From positions 18,497,312 through 18,561,311 of the forward strand of contig CM063113.1 in the NCBI GenBank assembly GCA_031841125.1: a stretch of DNA of 64,000 nucleotides, written 5' to 3'. A program made the translations under genes and the position numbers. Under the pieces are notes generated by a model. The model was not told the origin of the DNA, searched no databases, and saw only the letters and a list, made by a program, of their open reading frames with translations. Shown here one piece after another: positions 25,901-35,604 of the stretch (position 1 is the stretch's first letter; every line of letters begins with the position of its first letter). Source of the DNA: Acanthococcus lagerstroemiae (taxonomy: Eukaryota; Arthropoda; Insecta; Hemiptera; Eriococcidae).

Positions 25901-28900
25901 CACATCGGAATCGGAAAGCCTTTTTTACAATCCGAATCGGTTACCAGTATTTTAATATCTTTTTCCGTTCAGGTTACATAAAAGAAGAGGTTCTCGAGAT
26001 TCGTCGGATCGGAATAGAGAAGCATGTTAGAAATAGCATGTGGAATATCGTGGAGTTGGTGAAGAACTGCATTTATATGATGGTTATCGTATTTCGGTTG
26101 TACGCGTACGTGCACGAACAAATGGAAATAAGCGAAAATCCCGCACTGGCATTTGTGCCACGAGAGAAATGGAATATGTTCGATCCTCAGCTGATTGCCG
26201 AGGCGCTGTTCGCCACTGCGAATATTCTGAGGCTGGTATTTCTACACCCAACTGCTCGCAATCGGGGACGTACCGATAAGCGGAGGCGGGCTTTCCCCCG
26301 TAGGAGATTTTGTACTCAGCAGTTGGGAAAATTTACCATTTCAGTCAGCCGATGTTGGAAAAATCCGACAAGTCAAAAGTTTTTCGTTTCTTTTTGCCTT
26401 TGATATTTGAATTAAATCAGTTGGGACTTTCACACTTACCCCCGGGAAAAACTCTTCGGTACGTCTCTGCTCGTAATCATTCGTACTGTATTTTTCTGCC
26501 GTGGTAATTTTTGCATTCTTGGTGTGTATTTCAGTGCGCTGAAACTGATATACATATTTTCAGTTAACTCGCAATTGGGACCGTTGCAGATTTCACTCGG
26601 GAGGATGTTCCTGGATATCATAAAGTTTTTTTCGATATACGCTTTGGTTTTGTTTTCGTTCGCTTGCGGTAAAGTATTCTACAGTTGTGTGCCACATGTT
26701 GTGTTTTGAATTTGTGATGGTTATTACCCCATTCCACATGCTCCTAGGTCGGATTTCTGCACGTAAAACACAGGGTCATTCTCCAAAGACTAACAATATT
26801 TTGTTATCAGCAAATCTTGAATCATAACTTTCAGTTCTCTTATTATTATTTTTTTTTTTTTTGGGGGGGGGGGGTGATTTTGGATTACACACAGGCCCAG
26901 TTCTAAGTACTTTGCCACCCTGGGCTGCAGTATTTTTACCGCCTTATTTTTTTACACTCCCTTCCGCAAAATGAGGTAATTGTGATTTTTGGGCCGCACC
27001 GTTAAATGTAATTTTTCTCATTTTCATGTAGACCTCTGAAATTTTAAGCTGTATAGGTAACCAACCAGTAGCAGTGTTTCCTTCCGAGTAGAAGGTATGC
27101 TGTAGGATGATTCCGGTGGAAGAGGGGACTGCGAAGCCAAAAGGCATGAAAAAGCAATCCGTAAAAGTGAAAATTTTTAAATTTCAATCTTATATCACAG
27201 GACCACGTCTAAAAATTTCTCAATGTGTGAGGGCGCATACGAAAAGGAACTAGTTGACCAATTCTTCGATTTTTAGTTTTTTAGCTAAATTTATGTAAAA
27301 ACTCTTTAGAAATCGAATAAAACCAAACTCAAACCTCTATCATGAGAATTCAGCGAGATATTGCAGTTGTAAGTAAGGCAAGTCAAAATTTATTATTTCA
27401 AAAAGTACAAAAAGGAAATAGCATGTTCTTACGTATTAAGTGGTTCAAAAACAATTTTCCACGAATACTGGACATATTTTCTTCTTGCTCTTTTAAAGGC
27501 GAGAGTAGGCAAACACATTTATCCGTTGTCAGGATGAGTTGCCTATATGCTTGCTGAAGGGGAGTCTCGCATCTCGCTGAGAACCTCCGATCTTATAATG
27601 TAGGCAACTTATCTTACTGCATGAATGCCTGTCTACTCTTACCGTTTAAGAGACTCGGATCCGAAGATTTTCGATGAAATTCTGCGGAGATCATCGAACA
27701 TTTTTAATGACGATTTTTCATAAAACTCTTCAAAACCATCGCAGTTCTCCCCCGAGTATCTTTATGAAATTCTTCAAAATTTACCAGAAAATTTTCTCAA
27801 AGTAATTTGTTGAGATTCTTTGAAGAAAATTGGTTATTTTTTCTAAAGATTTCGAATAGGATTCTTCGAAAATTATCGGAACTTTTTCACAAAAATTTTC
27901 GATGAAATTCCTTAAAAATCATCGGAGATCTTACCAACAGGTTTTCGATGAAATTCTCCGGAGATCATTAAATTTTTACATTCTTTGGAAAAGATTGGAA
28001 AATTTTTTAAAAGATTTCCGATAAGATTCTTCGGAAATTATCGGAATTGTTTTCCGAAAATTTCCGATGAAATTCCTTAATAATCGTAGTAGATTTTTCC
28101 CGAGGATCTTCGATGAAATTCTTCGGAGAATATTTTTTCCGATGATTGTTGATAGGATTCTTAAAAACTATCAGAGTTTTCCCCAAATATTTCCTGTGAA
28201 ATTCTTCAAAAACTGTCGGAAAATTTACCCTAAGATTTTAAAAGAAATTCTTCGGATAAAATTGGAAATTCTTTCGATGAGGCTCCTTAAAAATTATCGG
28301 GGAATTTTTCCAAACATTTTTGATGAAATTCTTTGGAAAATGTTTGAAATATTTTCTAAAAGATTTCCCGAAAAGACTCTCAGGAACGTATCGGAATTTT
28401 CTTCCAAAAATTCTGATGAAATTTCTTGAAAATCATAGGAGAATTTTCCCAAAGTTTTTCGATGAAATTCTTCGGAGATCTTCAAACATTTAAATTATTT
28501 GGAAAACATTGGCAATTTTTTTCGAAAAGAACGGACAAGAGATTAGGAGAGCGTGTGGTAGTTTTTTTTTTATTATTATTTATTAACAAGACATTTAATG
28601 TAAGACCTCCACGGTTAAAGTGTTGGTAAGTAACAGAATGGTAATTACAAAAAAAAAATTCTCAATTTTAAACGCGTTTCCTGTAAAATTTTGCATTTGG
28701 TCAACTGGTCCCTTTTCGTATGCACTCTCACATATACTCTATTGCATCCAAACATTCTCATCTTAAGGCGTTTACAGGTTACTGATGTACATAAATATTA
28801 CGGTGATTGTAATTTTTGAACACCGGAATTTCTACTGGAACCCCCTCCAGTTTCAACAAGATACAAAAAAAAAAATTCAGTAAAGTTTCAGGTTGATCAG

Positions 28901-31900
28901 AAAAGAGGAACGCGTGCCACATGCCTTTTACCCTTCTACAAAGATATAATCGAAAAACTTTTTTCCATGGAATTTAATTGGGTTGAAAATTTGTTCTCAT
29001 AATTTTCAATAAGCTATACGATGCGGGTCTAGTATAAAGTACAGCTTGACAGAGAAGTGTGAGTCAATGGCTCCAAGGGATGACTCAAATGAAAAGAGGA
29101 GGGGCCGAAAATGAAACTCAAGATACGGATTGACTTAAAGGTTTTGAGGTTTTTTAAGTCGATTTGCGGGTAATTTTCACGTCTGATCCCACGAGGAATC
29201 ACGAAAGGAGTTTGGCATCAAATACGAGTATTGCTAACTTTTTCAAGATATCACTTCATAACAAGTTTTCAGGGTCCTGAAGCTAATCCGTATCCGACTT
29301 GTCTGGTGGCCCCAGAAAGGATCCAAATCAAATGATATATATATATTTTTTTGTTGAAATTATTGAATAGTGACTAGGACACCTTTTCGATCGACTGATT
29401 GTTATTTGGTCTCAACTCCCTGTAGTTGCACTCCGAGAAGCTGAATATAAGAACTACTTCAAAGTTGAATTCAGCTACCTGAAAAACCAATTGTATGTTC
29501 TCGGCCCTCCTGCTCCGTTTCCTGAAGCTATCCCCTGAGGCCATTGACCGTGATTACGGAACCAAACTATTTTATTTTCGAGCACACAGTCCTATTGCCA
29601 ATTGAAATCGATAAGAACTAATTTTCAACGCAATAATAAAATTAATTTTCGGTTAACAATATCGGAACCTCGTGTACTTTTACTTACGAAGTAAAAAGGA
29701 CGTGTAGCACATATTATTTATTTATTTATTTATTAGAAATTCAAGTCCCCCTTAACAGCACAGTGGCCAATAACAGAGGGGGACTATAATTAAGACTATT
29801 TGCAAATTATATAAGTTGCCACAAATTTTGGTGAAAAATAAAATAAAGTAAAAATGCATAAAAGAAACAAAAATAAAACAAAAACAAACTAAGAAAACCA
29901 AAAAATAAAATAAAATAAGATAAGATTAAAAAAAGTAAACAAAACAAACAAATTTGCCAAAATAAAAATAAATATATAGTGAATGGAACGCAGGATAAAG
30001 GTGGAGAAGGAACATTTGGGAGGGAGGGGGAACACATTATGAAAACAGGACGACAATGACCGTTTATGGAAGGGAAGCCAAGGGCACTTGGTCCATAGAG
30101 TGGGGATAACACAAACCTACCGGTTAGTTGCAGCTAGGAGGTATGGCAGGAAAGCTCCTGTTGGACAGAAAATATAAACATTGGTCTGTTCATATGAAAA
30201 ATATCTATGTTAGGGTTTAGTCTGACAATTATGTTGAATAATTTTAACGAACGAATAAGACGTATGTTGTGATTGCTGTATCTAGGTATTGCAAATAAAT
30301 CGTTGAATCGACTATTAAAATTTGGAACTTTGAGGTGTATGCAAGCCAATGTATCGCTATCAGATGTTCTACCATTCAAAATATCCCTCAAGAAAACTAT
30401 GCCAGCTAATTTCCGTCTATTTTCCAGTGTTGTTATTTCAAACCCTATTAATAGTTCCTGATATGTTACATCGAATGGATAGTAAGAAAATAATTTTGAA
30501 TACAAATATTTTAAAAATTTACGCTGTATACTCTCAATTTTATTAATAAGGTCAATCCTTCCAGGATCCCAAATGAAGGAAGAAAATTCCAAAATTGACC
30601 TGACAAAAGAAAAATAAAGCATTTTGATTGTTTGTCTCCTCATTCGCTCGAACTAAAACTTTGCAGAATTTTCTTGTGTTTTATTAAGAAAGATTAAGGG
30701 TGGTAGGATCCCTGGAAAAAATTGAAAAAAATTAATTCCCGCTAAGACTGAAGAAAAACTACCTTAATAGATATATCAGAAAAAGGAAAACTTTTAAATT
30801 TTGTAAAAAAAAAAAACAATCTCCCATGTAAATTATTTTCGATTGTTAGAAATGTTTAAATCAGGCCTTGATTTCTCATGGCTGATGCGGTTTCAGCCTC
30901 GGATGACAAAGAGACGGCCAATTTTAAAAACAAGTTATATTCTTCTTTCGCTTTAAATCCCCAACAGTCAGAAATTAGTTTATAAATCTCGACCAGGCAA
31001 CAGTTCGAAAAAAGATATTTTGGTGAGCCTAGAAAAAGTATTAAAAAATTCAAGTAATCGCAAAGCAATCCCAAACCCTGAAAGTATCGATCACAGTATT
31101 GCCACTGGTGGTGCTGGAAAATGTATAAGGCCCATATCTTTGCACTAGTCAAAGATTGACCAGGACAGTGGACTGAGAATCATGGTAACAGAACATTACG
31201 CCATTCTTTTTAGAAATATGAAGTCACTGAAAGTAAATTGAACTTCTTCGCATACACTTCCAATCTTTCTGAATAATAATATACACTTTACTGAAAAAAA
31301 GAAAAGAAAAAAAAACCGGAAACAAAATTAAAAAAAAAAATATAACATGTTTTGAGACAAGATGATAACATCTACGACGATGAACACTTCCCTGTGCTTT
31401 TTCCATTCAGATGATGGTAAATTTCCCTGTCTAATAAATTGGATCAGTGGAATTTGTTTTGATTGTTATTGAGCAACTCAAAATCCTCCCCTCCCCAACA
31501 AGAAATAAATAAAATAAAAAATCGAAACTTAGGCTTTAAAATTTTGCTGGTAACAAAATATTGTCAGTTTCTGGAGAACAGCCATATTATTTCCACTCAC
31601 TGTAGAAGAGACTAGAACATTCATATTTTGACTAGTAGAGAAATCTAATGTTCACAGTCTACAAACATGACGTCCATACGATGTTCACAAATTCACTTTA
31701 TTTTAAATTCCTCTGTTGTGATTTCTTTGTCTTCTTCCTCTTTCTTTACGCCTTTGGTTCTCTTTCAGGCTTAAATCAGCTTCTGTGGTATTACACATCC
31801 CTAGAACATAAGAAATGTTACACGCTTCCTGACGGAGTAGCTGACTGGGAGAACGCTAGCGATGCATGCACAAAATGGAGAAGTTTTGGCAAGTAAGCTT

Positions 31901-33562
31901 CTTAGTATTTGCTCAATCATAGAGCTGGCTCTTAACGCTGAAAATTTTATTTTGTTGGAAATCGAACGACATAATACACCGTCTTACACAGCTGCCATCA
32001 GGTAAGGTCCAGCTCGAGTCGGCCATATTCTTATAATTTGTACCCAGACAACTTATTCTATCATTTGGATATTCCTATCCGCTTGTGCTCCTTAAAAGGC
32101 TGAAATTTTTATCAGATGAAAAAGTTCGTGCTATTTCTTCCATTTTTCCTGGTTCAAGATAGAAGAAGATGAATAGGTAGCTGAACTAGTAAGGTACCCA
32201 TGTAAGAAAAATACCAACAAACAACAAATTACCTACAATTAACTAAGTGTACCTCACCCTGTACAGAGCATCACGCATGCCAATGTGGCCCCTGAGACAC
32301 CGCACCCCCGGCCCCGGAACTATCCTTTCGAGTATCGTATCAGTGGCCAGAAGGACGCTTTGAGGCCGGCCCGAGCCCCAGTTTCGTCGTTCCACTGCGG
32401 GTGCACGCTGTCTTGCTAGAGCCACCATGGAACCCCCTACTGACCGAGGCTAACGCTCATCCAGCACTAACATGAAATTTGGATGCACCACGGCCGGACA
32501 CGCTTCCTCTCGCCAAATTATTGGAGGGGGGTCACCCCCTTATAGTTTTGCCCCTGAGCTGGAACATCATCCTATTATTTTTTACAAACATTTCTTCGCC
32601 GTCTTCAAAAATTCCTGCGTCGTTTACAAAAGCGTATCCCCCTGACCCAATTAGGGGGGGGGGGATACATGCCTTAAGGTACATATTATACATTACACAT
32701 TCCATGAAAAAAAATCCCTCAAAAAATTAATTCAATTTTTTTTTAAACTGAAAATTATGAGTTATTGGGAGGATTACCCGCAAACAAATGATTGTACCGA
32801 AATTGCAGCTACCTACTCCAATACTAGATTTATAAATATGAAAGTGTAGTTACTTAATAATTATCTTATTCAATGACATACATGACTCAATTAAACAATG
32901 GAAGGTGGCAGAATGCTCCGTCATTCTGTTCTGTCAATAGTTTCCTTTCATTTTACTTTCTATGACGACCAACGGAGGCAGCACCGGACGGTGTAGAATG
33001 AAAGAGTTATTTTAAGACACCAAGCCGAATATTCAAGCTATTCACTGCGTATCTAATACGATGATAAATCAATATGTTACAGTTTATTTGAATCCATTCA
33101 GACCCTTTTTTGGACCGGTTTTGGTGAGGTGGATATCAGTAGCTTCGACCTAGATGGTATCAAAGGACCCACTCGTTTCTGGGGCCTACTTATGTTCGCA
33201 TCTTATTCAGTACTGAACGTCACCGTTTTGTTGAATTTACTGATTGCCATGATGTCAAACTCGTATTCTGTTATTTGGGTAGGTTAGATTATTAATGAAT
33301 GGGGGGGGGGGGTCCGTGTTTAAATTTAGACGATTAGACGATTGAATGACCCAATCCAATTTTTTTTTTTTCATACAGGGACAAGCAGACACAGAATGGA
33401 AATTCGCTAGGACTAAATTATGGATTGACTGTTTTGAACGAACACCTACATTGCCATCGCCCTACAACATACTACCCAGCCGGAAAATGTTTTACAAAAT
33501 ATTCGGCATCAGTCCTGATGATTCTGAGGATAAAGCGCAAAATAACCATAATGAGGTGACTT

Positions 33563-33596
<34 letters not shown>

Positions 33597-35335
33597 TGTG
33601 TAGGTAGTTACCTATAACTTATATAAATAAGTGTAGTTGGTTTTCACACAGATTACAGTAGATACAAAACATGATGAGATAGCTATATTATGATGAATGA
33701 GTATTTTATCCTAGTTTTGAAAGATTGCAAATGAGCATATATGCAATTCTCTTGCGAGTAGCCATATTACAAAAAGAGGTTACTTGTTAGGTAGAACTGA
33801 GCGTAACTATTCCCATCGACATCACCGAGCATCGACTAAAGTGGCACGACTGTTGAGATACGTGTACGATGAATAACTGATCTGGATAAAATTAACGATG
33901 ATTAGTTTTTGTGATTTCTGTGTAACAGGCGTACTTCAACTCGACAAAGAAGGACCGAGCAACTAATTTCGCTCAAGTGATGCAAGCTCTAGTTTGGAGG
34001 TACATATCATTGAAGCACCGTCAGTCGGAACAGAACCCGATCACTGAAGATCATATTCAGGAAACGAAAACTGAAATATCGAGTCTTAAGTATCAACTTT
34101 GGAATGTTCTCAAAAATAATGGTATGAAAATACCATCAGAAAAGAAAAAGGACAGAAGTAAGTATAGTGACAATTCAAAGGTAGGTAGTCACTTGTCATC
34201 ATTATGTTGAAGATATTTTTACTCATGTACATATATTGTGACCAAAATCATAACACAAATTCATAAACAATTAATACCTTTTGGCTTCTATTTTCGTTTT
34301 TTTTTTTTTTTTTTTTTTTTTAAATCTTACTTCTTAGGGCAACATACATTTCCTCTTTCTTCTTTGAAAGTACATATATTTATGTAAGTTATATTGTCTT
34401 TGGTCTTCAAGTTCTGAGCAAGAAGCTACGCGTATGGGAAAGGCAACTAATGAAAGATTTTCACGTCGGACTGGTCACCAAAGATGGTGCTCCCTTGGAA
34501 AGCTTTTCGGAAGATGAAACTACAACGAGTCCGATCGAGAACGATGACAGTTTGAAAGTAGAAAATGATAAAACCAGCAGATTCCGGAACATTGTGAAGA
34601 AAGCAGCTTTTAACTCTCCGGCAAATAAATGGAAACGAACGATAAACGAAGTTTGTAAAGCGTAAGTAAACAATTTAAATCTGCTAATTGATGAGGCGAG
34701 CTTTTCAAATGAAGGATTACTATAAAGTAGGTAACTTAACTAGATAGTTTTCTTCGTTAATAGCATTTTTGCGGGATTTTTTCCAATTCCAGAATTTGCG
34801 TTTTATTTTTATAAAGCTATATCCAAAAGCTATACCTAATCCGAAAAATATCTTCGACATTCTAACAGCTTCTTAAACAGCTGTTGAATTACTCGTTATA
34901 TGATGCCTATTCGCTAATACTGAGATGATTTACCGCGCTATTTGTTCATAACCACATATGATTCACTTTTCTACTTGAATGTAGATATCTAAATGATTCT
35001 TACCACACACACTCCAAAATTTACACGTTCAATGTTACTGTCAAATAGGGTGCATAATACAAGGAACTCATCATTGAATTCAGCTATCGTTCTACTGACT
35101 TTCTCTTTGTTTCTTCAATAGTTCTCATATAGGAAAGTGTACAACAAAGGAATCATTGAAGAAGCAAGTAGAACTGCAAAAAGCAATCGACGAAATGAAA
35201 ATCTTTAGCAAGCAATGTGCAACTCCTCCGATGACTTCACCGACCGAATCAGAAAGCAGATACAGTTTTCCTCCTTCTAGACCTTCGTTACTGGATCTCA
35301 TGAAAAATGTTCAGCAAGAAAAAGATGAACAGTGA
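10886..35335 (+). CDS. trpl: TRPC-type cation channel, closest to insect TRPL (15 coding exons, 943 aa)
   Basis: Predicted plasma-membrane, calcium-permeable channel of the insect TRP/TRPL/TRP-gamma group, which in flies opens downstream of Gq/phospholipase C. Exons: 10886-10971, 14603-14840, 14957-15099, 15421-15622, 15980-16171, 16716-16950, 25723-25875, 25973-26231, 26535-26668, 31769-31892, 33083-33278, 33379-33555, 33929-34157, 34412-34661, 35122-35335. The joined frame is 2832 nt, open, with consistent phases. Layout: ankyrin repeats about 30-190; CGC..C cysteine motif near 156; pre-S1/S1 321-372; S2 404-420; S3 441-463; S4 490-513; S5 528-552; pore LFW 597-599 with GEVD 603-606; S6 621-646; TRP box EWKFAR 660-665; calmodulin/CIRB-like VWRY region in exon 13. 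The VWRY...NPITEDHI...NNGM and [10 protein letters not shown] stretches favour TRPL over TRP or TRP-gamma by recalled similarity. Shorter than fly TRPL (about 1120). Intron 8 needs a GC donor. Confidence 0.88.
11463..11695. repeat. palindromic MITE-like element in intron 1
   Basis: Arms of about 95 bases running from GAAGGGTAAAGAATC to GATCTTTTACCCTTC are near-perfect inverted copies around an axis near 11579. There is no coding capacity. No convincing target-site duplication was seen, so only a foldback MITE call is made. Confidence 0.7.
12110..13325. repeat. GTCGACTTTTGT satellite with a higher-order period of about 290 bp
   Basis: Dozens of degenerate copies of an almost palindromic unit (ACAAAAGTGTCGACTTTTGT) of about 20 bases. 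They are interrupted by a distinct AT-rich segment of about 65 bases (TGCGTTTTAT...ATTATAAAATAT...TCATTCTATCC) near 12326, 12603, 12883 and 13259, plus a partial copy near 13048. The spacing of about 280, 280 and 375 indicates a higher-order unit. Lies in intron 1. Confidence 0.75.
13326..14602. other. rest of intron 1; nothing recognised
   Basis: AT-rich intronic DNA with poly-T near 13942-13957 and poly-C near 14447-14456. No repeat family or exon was identified. Confidence 0.45.
14603..14840 (+). CDS. trpl: trpl exon 2: ankyrin repeats
   Basis: Acceptor TTTCAG|G, donor TAT|GTAAGC. Encodes [20 protein letters not shown] and [19 protein letters not shown], hallmark TRPC ankyrin sequence. 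Confidence 0.93.
14957..15099 (+). CDS. trpl: trpl exon 3: ankyrin repeats
   Basis: Acceptor CTGTAG|AGC, donor AGG|GTGAGT. Encodes [19 protein letters not shown] and [12 protein letters not shown], near-invariant in insect TRPCs. Confidence 0.93.
15421..15622 (+). CDS. trpl: trpl exon 4: cysteine motif and linker
   Basis: Acceptor CGACAG|G, donor ACA|GTAAGC. Encodes [25 protein letters not shown] and [14 protein letters not shown], the conserved post-ankyrin linker of TRPC proteins. Confidence 0.93.
15980..16171 (+). CDS. trpl: trpl exon 5: linker, with an internal duplication
   Basis: Acceptor CGACAG|GAA, donor AAG|GTATTT. Encodes [20 protein letters not shown] and ILNHD. An 18-base unit is repeated exactly in tandem (about 16058-16093), giving [12 protein letters not shown], which insect relatives as I recall them lack. 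Confidence 0.9.
16716..16950 (+). CDS. trpl: trpl exon 6: pre-S1 and S1
   Basis: Acceptor TTTTCAG|TTC, donor TTAG|GTAATT, phase 1. Encodes [18 protein letters not shown], then two hydrophobic segments. It is followed by an 8.8-kb intron loaded with mobile elements. Confidence 0.92.
17020..17395 (+). mobile_element. SINE- or LINE-3'-end-like fragment with TGATGATGATGA tail
   Basis: A GC-richer block begins near GGTATTCGAATACC (17017) and ends in GGACTGATGATGATGACC (about 17379-17397). Short GATGATG tails after a GC-rich body are typical of several insect non-LTR/SINE families. No coding is recognisable; family unassigned. Confidence 0.35.
18001..18302. mobile_element. hAT-like MITE, copy 1 (302 bp)
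   Basis: Termini CAAGGACGTACCGA (18001-18014) and its inverted partner TCGGTACGTCCCTG (18289-18302) match 13/14. The 8-base flanks GGTACATT (17993-18000 and 18303-18310) are identical, the target-site duplication length of hAT elements. The interior carries about two units of a 75-base half-repeat (CAAGTCAAAAGG, TTGGGAATT, reverse orientation) that form the array at 62.1-64 kb. Lies in intron 6. Confidence 0.9.
19190..19330. repeat. degenerate TTTTCCCGAA short repeat
   Basis: The words TTTTCCCGAA, CCCAAAAG and GCGTTTT recur at loose spacing; similar words in reverse orientation lie at 20910-21030, on the far side of the 19655-20859 element. They may be parts of one older interrupted repeat. 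Confidence 0.35.
19655..20859. mobile_element. possible TIR element or solo-LTR-like unit, 1.2 kb
   Basis: CAGGGTGTTTGCC (19655-19667) faces GGCAAACACCCT (20848-20859). The right end is itself a hairpin (AGGGTGTTTGC at 20821 with GCAAACACCCT). Inside are a promoter-like cluster (19736-19778) and AATAAA signals near 19952, but no recognisable protein. The flanks do not show a convincing duplication, so the class is open. Confidence 0.4.
19736..19778 (+). promoter_or_regulatory. CRE plus TATA box promoter-like cluster
   Basis: TGACGTCA (19736-19743), a canonical CRE, is followed by TATAAAAG (19771-19778) and another GATGACG. The predicted start would be near 19800, inside the 19655-20859 element, suggesting an element-borne promoter. 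Confidence 0.45.
21060..24348. mobile_element. MITE split by a 3-kb LINE
   Basis: The segments 21060-21139 and 24186-24348 together match, in reverse complement, the uninterrupted copy at 52245-52545 (GGGCCCGGACTTTCAGGG..., CTGAATTTCAACGCTTAC, CTGTACATCAAATCAGCA, AATTTCCCCCAG). The copy at 52 kb therefore shows the empty site, and the LINE inserted after 21139. Confidence 0.8.
21140..24185 (-). mobile_element. decayed LINE (EN-RT, RTE-like), near full length
   Basis: Read on the minus strand, pieces appear in the order expected of an endonuclease/reverse-transcriptase polyprotein. A GFNSQIG endonuclease block with a RN...[14 protein letters not shown] stretch lies at 23608-23426. A linker follows at 22960-22598. 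RT with [13 protein letters not shown] and [14 protein letters not shown] lies at 22233-21985. The YLG...LTYDSPTW region lies at 21781-21566. Many frameshifts and stops separate them. Its length of 3.05 kb and (ATTG)n-like 3' tail fit an RTE-size element; clade assignment is tentative. Confidence 0.8.
25723..25875 (+). CDS. trpl: trpl exon 7: end of S1, linker, S2
   Basis: Acceptor AATGTAG|GT, donor ATTG|GTAGGT. Encodes ILILVSQR and [14 protein letters not shown], matching the conserved FIEW...WVSG block. Confidence 0.88.
25973..26231 (+). CDS. trpl: trpl exon 8: S2-S4, ends at a GC donor
   Basis: Acceptor GTTCAG|G. Encodes [18 protein letters not shown] (S3) and [20 protein letters not shown] (S4 start). 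The family pattern ANI(F/L)S-LKL requires the exon to end at CTGAG|GCTGGT so that AG plus T from exon 9 gives serine. The nearest GT donor (after 26235) puts exon 9 out of frame. Confidence 0.88.
26263..26469. mobile_element. hAT-like MITE, copy 2 (207 bp), in intron 8
   Basis: Termini CGGGGACGTACCGA (26263-26276) and TCGGTACGTCTCTG (26456-26469). Flanks CTCGCAAT and CTCGTAAT match 7/8, an aged 8-base duplication. The interior shares TTTACCATTTCAGTCAG and GACAAGTCAAAAG with copies 1 and 3. It fills two thirds of the 303-base intron, starting 31 bases from the GC donor. Confidence 0.88.
26535..26668 (+). CDS. trpl: trpl exon 9: S4-S5
   Basis: Acceptor ATTTCAG|T, donor GCG|GTAAAG. Encodes [20 protein letters not shown] and [19 protein letters not shown], the highly conserved S4-S5 block. 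Confidence 0.93.
27660..28530 (+). repeat. GATGAAATTCTTCGGA satellite, block 1
   Basis: About 14 degenerate units of some 60 bases with the core TTTCCGATGAAATTCTTCGG and AAAATTATCGGAATTTTTCC. The same family fills parts of 47.86-49.54, 53.37-54.73, 56.08-57.33 and 58.43-58.64 kb. This block is all in one orientation. Long open frames across it are composition artefacts. Confidence 0.85.
29718..30643 (-). mobile_element. 5'-truncated LINE, RT C-terminal part and 3' UTR
   Basis: A 169-codon frame (30643-30134) reads [19 protein letters not shown] and [16 protein letters not shown], the region following the RT palm in CR1/Jockey-like LINEs. Downstream on the minus strand lie a purine-rich 3' UTR, a hairpin (29744-29785) and a tetranucleotide tail (29713-29734). 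It is related to the copy at 57337-58425. Confidence 0.75.
29744..29785 (-). other. 3'-terminal stem-loop of the LINE
   Basis: AGTCCCCCT (29744-29752) pairs perfectly with AGGGGGACT (29777-29785). The loop contains GTGGCCAATAA. The other copy has the same loop but a different, still paired stem (57368-57403), so the pairing seems conserved rather than the sequence. Confidence 0.65.
31769..31892 (+). CDS. trpl: trpl exon 10: S5 end and pore turret
   Basis: Acceptor CTTTCAG|GC, donor CAA|GTAAGC. Encodes [17 protein letters not shown] and a second cysteine, C581; the C564-C581 pair could form the extracellular disulphide. Confidence 0.92.
32272..32515 (-). mobile_element. 3'-end copy of the R1-like LINE in intron 10
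   Basis: The reverse complement matches 39690-39915 almost throughout, including CACGGCCGGAC, CCTACTGACCGAGG and CACGCATGCCAA. Truncated 5'; the 3' end diverges just after GCATGCGTG. Confidence 0.85.
33083..33278 (+). CDS. trpl: trpl exon 11: pore helix, filter, S6
   Basis: Acceptor GTTACAG|T, donor TGG|GTAGGT. Encodes [20 protein letters not shown] then [15 protein letters not shown] and [15 protein letters not shown]. The filter-region glutamate (E604) stands where fly TRPs have a hydrophobic residue, as I recall them. Confidence 0.94.
33379..33555 (+). CDS. trpl: trpl exon 12: TRP box
   Basis: Acceptor CATACAG|GG, donor GAG|GTGACT. Encodes [13 protein letters not shown], containing the TRP box EWKFAR, then [10 protein letters not shown]. 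Confidence 0.94.
33929..34157 (+). CDS. trpl: trpl exon 13: CIRB/calmodulin-binding region
   Basis: Acceptor TAACAG|G, donor GAA|GTAAGT. Encodes [16 protein letters not shown], a basic amphipathic stretch at the calmodulin/IP3R-binding position, and a coiled-coil-like [13 protein letters not shown]. Confidence 0.9.
34412..34661 (+). CDS. trpl: trpl exon 14: C-terminal tail
   Basis: Acceptor CTTCAAG|T, donor AAGC|GTAAGT. Begins [16 protein letters not shown], a motif recalled from TRPL-type tails; the rest is acidic and serine/threonine-rich. Confidence 0.88.
35122..35335 (+). CDS. trpl: trpl exon 15: C-terminus and stop
   Basis: Acceptor CAATAG|T; ends with TGA at 35333-35335. The proline/serine-rich tail ends KDEQ. 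No terminal PDZ ligand of the fly TRP kind is evident. Confidence 0.85.
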
Positions 35336-35550
35336 TCGTCGACTAGAATTTATAGTAAGTATGAGTTTTAAAACTTAAAACTAGAATGCATCGATAGTTT
35401 GTACATTTACCGACTTTGTCTTTTATCCATGAATGAAGATGATTTGAGTTGACGGTTGAAGTTTTCAAATAGCATTCACTCTTGAAAGATGCTACATAAA
35501 ATTTAAATTATATTATGAAAACAGAAGTAGATACATAATGGATATGATAT

Positions 35551-35581
35551 AATAAATGACTTCTATTATTATTAAAATAAA
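35551..35581 (+). terminator. probable trpl polyadenylation signals
   Basis: AATAAA at 35551-35556 and again at 35576-35581, about 220-245 bases after the stop codon. Confidence 0.5.
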
Positions 35582-35604
35582 TTATTTCAAAAAATCAACA
35601 TTTT

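Larger units (their letters stand above)
26669..31768. other. intron 9, 5.1 kb, repeat-filled
   Basis: Contains poly-T/poly-G near 26847-26875, a satellite block (27660-28530), a LINE 3' fragment (29718-30643) and otherwise unassigned AT-rich sequence (26900-27650, 28540-29700, 30650-31760). Confidence 0.6.

Noticed and set aside
28067..28429. Long open frames with KF/ILRKI-type repeats in the satellite blocks (also 48.0-49.5, 53-54 and 56 kb)
   Set aside because: Periodic translations of a tandem repeat, present in several frames and both strands; not protein genes.
30856..31152. 98-codon minus-strand frame in intron 9
   Set aside because: No motif recognised and no link to the LINE fragment downstream could be supported.
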